Assembly: GCA_051870875.1 (NCBI GenBank)
Contig: JBJECG010000058.1
Span: forward strand, 1 to 64,000
Reading direction: 5' to 3'
Length of the DNA stretch: 64,000 nucleotides
From: Aphodosoma sp051870875
Lineage (GTDB): Bacteria; Bacteroidota; Bacteroidia; Bacteroidales; Paludibacteraceae
Below are positions 34,736 through 44,500 of the stretch, piece after piece (positions within the stretch are counted from its first letter, which is position 1; every line of letters begins with the position of its first letter). A program made the translations under genes and the position numbers. The notes under the pieces were generated by a model that was not told where the DNA came from, searched no databases, and saw only the letters and a list, made by a program, of their open reading frames with translations.

Positions 34736-35509
34736 TCAATATATAAAGGGGAAGACCCGTTTAAGCTGACGTCCGTCGAACTGGTCTGCAAACTGCACCT
34801 TATAGCGTTTGTAAATGGAGTTGGCACGTGGAACAAGATTTGCCATTGTCCATATTGCAAAGACCAAGCCTGCCAAGCTCCATGTGAGAACGGCAAAGCC
34901 GATCCATTCTATGATTTCACCGAAATAGTTGGCTGATGTGACATACTTGTACATACCTTTCCGGGGAAGATAATGGTTGGTGTCACCGGGCTTGCGAAGA
35001 TGACGTATGATATGGTCGGACGAAATATTGACGGCCATACCGAAAAAGAAAATGACAGAACCGGCGATAAATTGCGGAGTACGAATCCATTCGGCCGTGT
35101 ACATGTCTTCCGGAGAGAGGAAGAATATCCATTCGCCTTGAATGTACCCGTTGATGACATTGAATACCATGCCCATAGCCATAATGGATAGCGGCATCTT
35201 GCTCTTGCCTTTCAATATAAAGGGGAAGATGAACGAACGCTGGAAATAGTGTATCTCGAAGAAGAGGAAGAAGAGGAACGGTGTAATGTTCCACTGACGG
35301 TCGGAAGATGCCCAGAAATAAAAAAGGACGAGAAATACTGGACATTCCATAAGGAACCATGCCAGCTTGTTGTTGATGGCAGGACCCCATTTCGGCGAAA
35401 TCATCTTGCCGTATCCGGCTTCCACGTAAAAAAGCGCGATAAAAACCACCACGGCAAGGAATGACATGATTACCAACAATGTATTGAACTGGTGTAAATC
35501 TAACAGCAT
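34736..35509 (-). CDS. Steroid 5-alpha-reductase (SRD5A) family membrane enzyme
   Basis: 257-residue integral membrane protein with about six to seven hydrophobic helices and the 3-oxo-5-alpha-steroid 4-dehydrogenase C-terminal domain: FEIHYFQRSFIFPF, the NADPH-site RKPGDTNHYLPRKGMYKYV, SANYFGEIIEWIGFA and the terminal YKVQFADQF. These match human SRD5A1-like positions for substrate and cofactor binding. The ATG at 35509 is used; a TTG at 35515 is the alternative. Strong promoter 48 bp upstream. It should reduce the delta-4 bond of 3-oxo steroids to the 5-alpha (allo) form. Confidence 0.85.
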   Translation of the reverse strand: MLLDLHQFNTLLVIMSFLAVVVFIALFYVEAGYGKMISPKWGPAINNKLAWFLMECPVFLVLFYFWASSDRQWNITPFLFFLFFEIHYFQRSFIFPFILKGKSKMPLSIMAMGMVFNVINGYIQGEWIFFLSPEDMYTAEWIRTPQFIAGSVIFFFGMAVNISSDHIIRHLRKPGDTNHYLPRKGMYKYVTSANYFGEIIEWIGFAVLTWSLAGLVFAIWTMANLVPRANSIYKRYKVQFADQFDGRQLKRVFPFIY

Positions 35510-35556
35510 AGGCAATTACAGATATTTATGAAACAAATATGATACGTTACAACCTG

Positions 35557-35587
35557 CAAAGGTACAATAATTCACTTGTTTCCCCAA
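35557..35587 (-). promoter_or_regulatory. Promoter of the steroid reductase cluster
   Basis: Minus strand TACCTTTG (35564-35557) with TTG (35587-35585), 20 bp apart; start near 35550. The 254-bp gap between the SRD5A-like and OYE genes has no comparable minus-strand box, so all three may share this promoter. Confidence 0.7.
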
Positions 35588-35742
35588 AAAAATAATACAA
35601 AACCATCCCAAAGCCGCAATATCCGTCCCCAAACGACAATTGTCAGCCGCAAAGTGCAGGAAACTATTACGGACGGATTGCTGCATGGCAGAAACGCCTG
35701 AAGGCATTGTCCGTAGAGCTTGGACAAAAAGAGCCCTCTGCA

Positions 35743-35825
35743 GGAAACTTTGTCATCACACCGGAAACTTTGTCTTCACAAAAGAGAATCGTATTTATGA
35801 CTGAATACAACCGATTATGACTGAA
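35743..35825 (+). repeat. Two pairs of direct repeats, each with 20-bp period
   Basis: GGAAACTTTGTCATCACA at 35743 recurs at 35763 with one change. TTATGACTGAA at 35795 recurs at 35815. Both pairs are exactly 20 bp apart and lie just upstream of the promoter at 35851, which suits a dimeric activator. Confidence 0.6.
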
Positions 35826-35850
35826 AATTAGTCAATGCCATTGTTCAATC

Positions 35851-35880
35851 GGGGATTTTCGCTACTTTTGCATTGGTTTA
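35851..35880 (+). promoter_or_regulatory. Promoter of the metallopeptidase lipoprotein
   Basis: TTG at 35851-35853, 19 bp, TACTTTTG at 35873-35880; start near 35887, leaving a leader of about 158 bases. The leader contains a repeated CCGGTAGTGAAAC-like element near 35881-35925. Confidence 0.65.
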
Positions 35881-36044
35881 TCCGGTAGTGAAACTACTTG
35901 CCCGGTAGTAAAACCACGCGCAGTACCGGAAAATCGGGAGATGCACAAGTCGTTGCCACTCGTTTCAGACCTGTTTTAGCATCTTTTTTCTGAAAATGAT
36001 AAGACTATTTTGAAATCCAAACACACAGACCAAATCCTACAATA

Positions 36045-38105
36045 ATGAAAAAGAATCTCATCGCTTTTGCAGTGGCTGTTATTGCATTGGTGTCATGCAC
36101 ATCTGCTGCCGACCGACAAAACCAAGTCTCTATGTCATCTATTTCCGAAGACCAGATGGCTGCTACAGCCAAAGCCGTTTATCAGCAATATCCGCAGACC
36201 GACAAAGGACTGCTTGACCGTGGAATCCGCTGTGCGGCCCGTTTCTGGACGGCCGAAGACGGTACTGCCGAGGAGTTCAACACTTTCTGTCTTGAAAACT
36301 ACAAGGCTACGGCAGCCGAAAAACATCGCCTTTTCGAGACTCTGCAGCGTAATTTCGAGGCCATGTACGGCCGGTACAATCAGATAAGTATCGACCTTAA
36401 GATGCCGCTCCACGTAGTGGGCGACCCTATTACGCCTGTCGATGAGGTATTCGGCGCATTCGATCCTTTTGCTCATTTTTCCGATGACATGTTCGCATCG
36501 AAAGTGGCATTTGTCACGTTGCTCAATTTCCCGCAGTACACACTTGCGGAGAAAAACACACTCGGTAAGACATGGTCGCGCACCGAGTGGGCATATGCAC
36601 GTCTGGCCGACTGGTTCGTTCAGCGTGTCCCGGCCGATGTGGCCCAGAACTTTGCTGACAAAATCACGGCTGCCGACAATTATATTTCGGCTTACAACAT
36701 CATGATGGGACGGCTCCGCAACGATGCCGGAGAGCAGCTCTTTGCCGATGACATGGCTCTTATTTCGCACTGGGGGCTGCGTGATGAACTGAAATCTGAC
36801 TACGCAAATGCCGACGGTCGGGGTCTGGAAAAGCAACGTATGATTTATCAGGTCATGCTGCGCATCATAGACCAGACTATACCTGAGCAGGTCATTTCGA
36901 ATCCGGCATATACATGGAATCCGTATTCAAACGTTGTCGCCGGCGATTCGGGCGTTGAAGTCGCCGCTGATCCTGAACCCGACACCCGTTATGCAGTCAT
37001 GCTGGCCAATTACCATGCTGCCCGTGCCATGGATCCGTATTGCCCCGCATATCCCACTGTCATCGAGCGTGCCTTCGACCAGCAGATGGAGGTGGGTGCC
37101 GATGACATAGAGGCTATGTTTGTCAAGTTCATCTCTTCTCCTGAAGTCAGGCTGGTCGCCTCTCTTGTCAGAACCCGGCTTGGACGCGACCTTGAACCTT
37201 TTGACATCTGGTACGATGGGTTCAAAAGCCGCAGCGCAGTGAATGAGGACGATTTGTCGCAGCTCACACGCACCATTTATCCCAATACTGCTGCCGTAAA
37301 AGCCGGATTGCCCCAGATTATGCTCAAACTCGGTTTTTCTCCTGAAAAAACGGCTGCTGTTTGTGCCAAAGTCATGGTGGATGCTTCCCGTGGAGCCGGT
37401 CATGCTTGGGGCGCGATGTCGAAATCCGATGTGTCGCGGCTACGTACACGTGTCGCTGCCGACGGTATGGACTATAAGGGGTACAATATAGCGGTACATG
37501 AGTTCGGACACAATGTGGAGCAGACCATCACAATGAACGATGTGGACAACTATGTAATGTCCGGTGTGCCGAGTACGGCATTTACCGAAGCCCTTGCTTT
37601 CGTGTTCCAGAAACGCGACCTTCAGCTGCTCGGCTACAAGAACGACGACCCCAATGCCTATGCTTATCAGATGCTCGACATATTCTGGGGCTGCTACGAG
37701 ATTATGGGTGTCTCTCTTGTCGACCTATATACATGGCGTTGGCTCTACGACAATCCGGATGCTACTCCCGCACAGCTCAAGGCTACCGTGATACGCAATG
37801 CCTGCGATGTCTGGAACAGATACTATGCTCCGGTCTTCGGCATTGGCGATTCGCCTGTTCTCGGCATCTATTCCCATATGATCGACTATCCTCTCTATTT
37901 GCCCAACTACCCGTTCGGCCATATCGTGGAGTCGCAGCTCGAAACTCATTTCGTCGGACGCAATATCGGTGAAGAGGTATGCCGCATATACCCGGCAGGC
38001 CGTCTTACTCCTGACCTTTGGATGCAGCATGCCGTCGGCTCCGATGTATCGGTCGACCCGCTGCTGCGTCAGGTTGACAAAGCCGTCCGGGCATTGAAGA
38101 AATAA
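36045..38105 (+). CDS. Zinc metallopeptidase lipoprotein
   Basis: 686 residues with a lipoprotein signal (lipobox LVSC, Cys18), so anchored in the envelope. Zinc motif HEFGH at 485-489 (VHEFGHNVEQ) and a likely third ligand Glu at about 515 in TEALAF, the gluzincin arrangement of M3-like oligopeptidases. The long helical N-terminal part also fits such peptidases. No exact family is certain; M3-like is the best guess. Substrate probably peptides in the periplasm or at the surface. Single-gene unit with its own promoter. Confidence 0.72.
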   Translation: MKKNLIAFAVAVIALVSCTSAADRQNQVSMSSISEDQMAATAKAVYQQYPQTDKGLLDRGIRCAARFWTAEDGTAEEFNTFCLENYKATAAEKHRLFETLQRNFEAMYGRYNQISIDLKMPLHVVGDPITPVDEVFGAFDPFAHFSDDMFASKVAFVTLLNFPQYTLAEKNTLGKTWSRTEWAYARLADWFVQRVPADVAQNFADKITAADNYISAYNIMMGRLRNDAGEQLFADDMALISHWGLRDELKSDYANADGRGLEKQRMIYQVMLRIIDQTIPEQVISNPAYTWNPYSNVVAGDSGVEVAADPEPDTRYAVMLANYHAARAMDPYCPAYPTVIERAFDQQMEVGADDIEAMFVKFISSPEVRLVASLVRTRLGRDLEPFDIWYDGFKSRSAVNEDDLSQLTRTIYPNTAAVKAGLPQIMLKLGFSPEKTAAVCAKVMVDASRGAGHAWGAMSKSDVSRLRTRVAADGMDYKGYNIAVHEFGHNVEQTITMNDVDNYVMSGVPSTAFTEALAFVFQKRDLQLLGYKNDDPNAYAYQMLDIFWGCYEIMGVSLVDLYTWRWLYDNPDATPAQLKATVIRNACDVWNRYYAPVFGIGDSPVLGIYSHMIDYPLYLPNYPFGHIVESQLETHFVGRNIGEEVCRIYPAGRLTPDLWMQHAVGSDVSVDPLLRQVDKAVRALKK

Positions 38106-38147
38106 TAATATTCATCCATATACGGCTTTTGCCGGATATAAGTCCGC

Positions 38148-38189
38148 AAAGGGGTTGTATCAAAATGTAAAATCTTGTACAACCCCTTT
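38148..38189. terminator. Hairpin after the metallopeptidase gene
   Basis: AAAGGGGTTGTA (38148-38159) pairs perfectly with TACAACCCCTTT (38178-38189) over an 18-base loop. It lies 42 bp after the stop. No strong U-run follows; probably a terminator. Confidence 0.6.
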
Positions 38190-38465
38190 GTGGCGTGTAA
38201 GAATTGGTAAAATGCAAGACATTGGAAGTGAGGACGACAGGAGTTCGCTTTCGTAAATGACTTAGTCCGAATCCTGATAATAACGCAGCAGTTCGCAATT
38301 ATGACACACCGTCTCTTTGTGTGTAAATCGCCTGGATGGTCTTTGGTTTGATTCTGGGTTTTGGCTTGATTCAATGTCCCTGTCTCATCCGGTTTCGGTT
38401 CCCTTGTCTTTCTGTCCGGATAGTTTGTTGTCTGATTTACATGGTTAAATACAGTTAAAAAACAT
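38190..38465. other. Non-coding gap before the giant secreted protein
   Basis: About 275 bp between the hairpin and the poly-G promoter with no credible gene or clear signal. Confidence 0.4.
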
Positions 38466-38495
38466 GGGGGGGGGGTAAAATTCTTTGTATATTTG
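38466..38495 (+). promoter_or_regulatory. Promoter with a 10-G tract in its spacer
   Basis: TATATTTG at 38488-38495 is a good -7 box; start near 38502. The region where -33 should lie (about 38465-38469) runs into ten consecutive G at 38466-38475. The tract thus fills half the spacer, and slippage by one or two bases would change promoter geometry. It drives the giant protein starting at 38540. Confidence 0.65.
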
Positions 38496-38539
38496 CAACG
38501 TGGAATATTCTTTTTTATTCATATTAAAATATATAGCTT

Positions 38540-41500
38540 ATGAAACGTCTGATTTTACTTCTGTCCTGTGCGATATTCGGTGTCGTGTCGGTTTCGGCGC
38601 ACGATTTTGCCATTAAGAATCCGCGTGGTGATGACGGTGATTCCATCTATTTCAATCTGGTAACTACAACAGGTATTGAAAACTCTCCCGATGTTTCGTC
38701 GCTTGCCGTTACTTATCCTGGCGACTATGTCGGTAGTCAGTCAAATTTCTACAAGGGTATTGTGGAGATTCCGGCAACTGTCACTCACAATGGGGTTGTA
38801 CTGCCTGTTACTTCCATCGGAGTCGATGCTTTCAGGAACTGCCGCAATATTACGGAACTTACGATTCCCGAACATGTCTATTCAGTCGATGTCAATAGTA
38901 GCTGTATGTCGGAAATTTCAAATCTGGAAGTGCTGCACTGGCATCCGCATAGGTGTGCTGTCTCGGGCTCGCGTAGAGGAGGCGATTTGGCTCGCACGAA
39001 GCTTCGTGAAGTGCATTGTCGCCGCACGGTGCCGGGTAATGTATTTAACCGTTGCGTCTCGTTGAAGTCTGTTGTATTCGGGGCTGAATGCGACAGTATT
39101 GCGTCTGAGTCGTTGAATGGCACTGGTATAGAGTCATTATCCCTGCCAACGGGTGTGGATCGTCTCTATATAGGAAGCTCGGCTTTTGACGGTACCCGAT
39201 TGCAGTCGCTTACGGTACCCGATGTGCCGTTGGTTGTTGCATCCAATGCTTTTGACGGTTGCTCTTCGTTGCAGTCTGTCGTATGGGATGCCGGATCTTA
39301 TTCCGTTGAGTTTAATAATTCTCGTGGTTTTTTCTACGGATCGTCTCTCGAGAAAGTCACTGTCGGCGAAAATGTCAGGAAGTTGCCTGTGTTGGCCGAA
39401 ATACCTGCTCTTGACACAGTGATATACAATGCCCGCGAAGCGGTTGGAGGCAGTTTGTACCGATATCCCGATTATGTGTCGCCTGCTACATATGTTGAGT
39501 TTGGCGATTCTGTGACATCCATCCCATCCAAGGCATTTTGGAATTTCCGTAATGTGACGGAGGTGCAACTGCCGGAGAGTGTCGTTTCATTGGGCTGCAA
39601 CGCTTTTTACCCGACCACCGGCATTACAGGAACCAATGCTCCGTTTGGTCCTACTGTCTGGCTCGACCGCGCGAGTTGCGATACTTGGTCAAATGTGTAT
39701 CTCTATGCCAAGTACAATGATGTCGAGCTTTTCGGTGCATTTCCAGGTATGGAACTCACCGGTGAGGCCGGCGGGTACTTGTCTTATTCATTCCCTGAGA
39801 CATACTGCAGTGAATATGGTAACAGGCCGTTATTCCGTTTCAGCGATGGCACCGCAAGCCGGCAGACTGTTGAGATGATATTGCCCGGTACCGACATCAT
39901 CTATATTTTGCCTCGTCAGGACAAATCAAATATAAGGCCTTCGGTGGTGCAGCCCGATGGTTTCAGCCCTGATTATGACGACAATCTCTCGGTCCGGCTT
40001 ACCGACACTCCTCTGCCGTCTGCCATCACCGTGCAGCTGATGAAACCTGCGGTGGATGCCGGATATTGGCAGCACGCTTTTGTCGGTTATAGATTGACAG
40101 GCCAGACTGATGATGCTTTCTATGAAATGACCCCGTCTGAAGATGGCGGTAGTTTCTCGTTCGTTTTCGAGGAGGGTGCCGAGTTTGATGGATATGTACA
40201 CTTTTATAATTATGACAGGAATAATGCCGACGGATATCGTCCTGGCAGGCAGTATGACTTGCCTGTTAGGCCTCCTTCAAGTCCGATGGTGTATACCGTA
40301 GCTTTTCTGGATGATTATAATGGTGTAGATGTAATAGGTTCTTCTTATGATAATGTCAATCCTTATATTAGTGCGGTGGCGGTTACACCTGATTTTCTTG
40401 TCGGGTTCAAAGAGTTCAGCACCGTTGACTACAAGGTTCCGTATGGAGCGCATATATTCAATCCCGATCTCGGGTATCTTTGTGCCAATGGTAACGAAGG
40501 CGTAATAGACGACGGTTGGGCTGTCCTGCCTGTTGTCGATGCCTCGGATGCAAGCCATCTCACGCTCAGTTTCAGACACTCGTTCAGTAAATCTTCCGGT
40601 ATTGCCGATATGTCGGTACACTGCAATGTCCTTGTCTCAACGGATGGCGGACAGTGGGATACCGTTCCTGTCGGTTACCCCGAATATGGTACGGGGGCGC
40701 AAGACTACCGTGAGGTGGCGGTGTCTCTGTCATTGGACCGATACATAAGTACTCATACCCGTATAGCCTTTGCATACTATGGTACGGCGGAGTGTAACCT
40801 TAATTGGAACATCAAGGATGTGCACATCTCATCCGCACTTTGTGAGGAATTCGGGACTGAAACCGGTATAGTGCAGGTCGCAGCCGATTTTCCTGAAAGT
40901 GCCATGCACTTCTACGATGTCGGTGGTACTGGAAAAATGGACTATTTCAGCAGTAAGCGGTCTGGAGCGGCCAAACGCTACAATCTGTACGGCCGGTTCC
41001 AGGGTGTTACGAATTTCGGCGGCTCGTTGCTTTCCATCGACAATATAGACCGCAGCGGCACTCCGGAGCTGGTATCTATAGTGAATGATTATGATGAATC
41101 CCCGTCGCTGAATATCTGTTCGCTTTCAGGCGGAAAGATGGCTGGCATTTTCCCTTCCGGCCGTTTTTACAACTCCAGGTACACCCAGTTGTTCGATGCT
41201 GACGGCGACGGGCTTACCGATATTTATGTCAACTACAAGGAAAGCGTACATTCTATATTCTACCAGCAGCCCGACGGTTCTTTCATCGAACGCAAGATAG
41301 AGACTGTCACAGACCCCGAAGAGATAAGAAACGCCATGTTTGCCCAGTACGGTGCCAATCCTGTGGCACGTCCGTCTGTCAATTTCTCTGGGGCTTCGTT
41401 GGCCAAGGCTCCGCGTCCGGCGGCTGCCCCGGTTGCCGATGGGGGTAATGCCATGCATGCGGCGGCTGCTCCTGTATTCGCTGACGATCCTGTAATTTCC

Positions 41501-44500
41501 ATTGACCTCAATATGGACGGTCTGCCGGACTTGCTCAACCTTTACAATGGCAATGCTTTCTTCTCGCTCGGAGACAACCGCTACTATTATGGCGATTTCA
41601 ACGGACGTGTCACTGCCAAGGATGTCAGCGGCGACGGCATCCCCGATTTCATCGTCTACAACGAAAGCGAGAAGAAGGTACGTCTGCTCATATACGAGGG
41701 CGAGGATTCGTTCAGCAGTCAACTCCTTATGCAGAACTTCAATATTACCGATGTATGGTGCTACGATTTCGACGGTGACGGCGACATCGATATCCTGCTG
41801 CCTTTCGACTATACGTCAAGTTCGGCTTACAGCTATCTCGTTTTCTTTGAAAATCAGGGCAACAATACTTTCCGCAAACGCGAAAGGTCTTCCTCGGATG
41901 TTTTCCGTTTTGTGGATTGCAATGACTTCGACAACGACGGCAAGTATGAGGTGGTGGGCGTCAAAGGTGTTTCCGTCCCTTGTGAGGATAATTCCGGACG
42001 CTACAACTACCGGTATGAATACTATCTTATAGAGTGCGATGGTTTCAAGTTCACCGTCCCTGAAATCCCATTCTTCTCATATACCGATGAAGGGTCCGGT
42101 TATTCTTCCCCGCTTGGTCAGTTTGGGGATTATCCCAGATTTGTCAGCGGTGATTTCGACAATGACGGACAGACCGAGTTCTGGCTGTCTGTCTCTGACA
42201 GAGCCGATCCTTTCAGAGGCCGGTTTGTGACAGAAACTGCCAATGCTGCACCAGCCAGAATGGCTGCCCCGACTTTCGTGGAGGATGCTGCCAGCGGTAC
42301 TCTGCGTGTGGAGTGGCAGCTGGGTACCGATCCTACTGCTCCGGCCTGCGACTTGTCGTATGCCATGCGCATAGGTACGGCTCCGGGGCAGGGCGATATA
42401 TGGTATGCCCATGCCAATGCCGACGGTTCACGCCGCCGTCCGGGCGAAGGCAATGCTTCGTTCAACCTTTTCCAGATGGTCAATGCCTATACTTGGTTGC
42501 CTGGCGAATACTACATCGCAGTACAGGCCGTCGATCCGCAGGGTCGTGGCGGCGAGTGGAGCGATGATGCTGTGTACACCAAAAAGACTTTGTCTGCGGC
42601 TCTCGCGGCTTCGCCTGCCGAACTCACTACTGTCGATACCGTTACCGTTGCTCTCAGTGTGCCGTATAATCCTGGCTACACATACGAATGGGAGTTCGGC
42701 GATGATGCCGTTGTCGTGTCGCAGGATACGGCATCTGCCCGTGTCACATATACTAAGGAGGGTGCCAAGACTCTGTCTGTATCCGTTACAGATGCCGACG
42801 GCCGTACTTCATCCGCTGAAACCGTCATCGATGTCTTTGCCGTGAAGCTGACATCGAAATACTCCTCATCCGACATAAGTGGCATAACTGCCGATTTTGA
42901 TATGGACGGCACGATGGAGCTTGTCGGTTCTTTCAATGGCACCAAGGGCTTGCATACCAACGATGGCAATGGCAACTTTTCCAAGGCTCCCGGTACTTTC
43001 AATTCCGACCTTGTGCCACAGAACCTTGCCATTCTCGATTTCAATATGGACGGCTTGCTTGACTTCATTGGCAATACCAACAAGGGCAATGTGTTCATCA
43101 ACCTCGAAGATCTTGATTTCGAGTACTCGACAGAAACGTTCACAAAGGACGGCTCATCGTATTACGATGATTTGTTCAACATGAAAAATTGGGTCGACAT
43201 CAATGGCGACGGTTTTATGGATTTCTGTATTACATCATCTACGAGGAATATTTATGTCAACCAAGGTGATAATCTGACGTTCAATACATTGCCGATATCT
43301 TTCCATAAGAATGAACGGATAGTTGCTCTTGGGGATTTGAATGCCGATGGTATCCCCGATGCTTTTGTTAATGGCGGCAACGACGGCAAACGCTATTTCT
43401 ACCATCTCAACAATGGCGACGGTACGTTTGGCAATTCGGTGGAAGTGCTGGCACTGAACGGATATGTATACAGCCAGAATATCATCCTCGAAGATATGAA
43501 CGGCGACGGTTATAGTGACATTGTGTATCTGGGGTATTATGACTGGAGCTCAAAGCAGACTGAGACGGCATTCATCCTAATTGGCGGTCCCGATGGTCAG
43601 TTTGCCGAAAAGGTCGATCTTGGTATGCTGCTCGGAGAGAGGTCCAAAGTTTTGTTGTTCGATTTCGACAACAACGGTTATATCGACATCCAGTCGCCTT
43701 TATCGGTTGATCCCTCCCAAGGCAAACGCAATTCAATCACTTACTTTTATCCTGGCATGCAGTGGCGTACCAGTGTATTCGGAAATGTCGGGTACTACAT
43801 GATGTTTGACTACTGCGGCGACATAAATGGCGACGGCCGTCCTGACGGGCTTGGGATCGAATTGTCGACCAAGCATACCAACACCGCACCGGCGGCACCG
43901 GCCAACGTGCGTGCCGTGCAGGATGCCGGAGGTGTTACCCTTTTGTGGGATGCCGCCGCCGATGCCGAAACTCCGGCTACCATGATGCGTTACAATGTCA
44001 GCCTGAAACGTGCCGGCATGAGCGGCGACAACAGCTACGTCATTTCCCCTCTCAATGGAGGCAGCGATGCCGCAGCTATAGTTCCGGGTTATCCTTATAT
44101 TAGGGCTACTCGTATGTCTTTGCCAGTTGACAGGTTCATTGCAGGTGAGCAATACGAATTTAAGGTGCAGGCAATAGACCTCTGGGGTGAACACTCTCCT
44201 TTCTCCGCTACTTATACGTTTGAAGTCAGCAGTGTTGTGAATATCATCGCCCCTGACGAGACATGCGTCGGAAGTGTGGTTGAGGTGACTTACAGCGGTA
44301 CTGAGACCGGCATCCCGGAATGGGAGCTCGACGGTGGAACCTTGGTGTCGCAGGACGGCAATTCCGTTTCCGTCATCTGGACCGAGCCTGGCATCAGGCA
44401 GGTGACGGTGACCGTGGGCGGCATAAGCGGTACCAAACCTGTGATTGTGCGCGAAAATATCGACATGTCATTCACGTTGCCAAGCCTGGTATTGGCCGGA

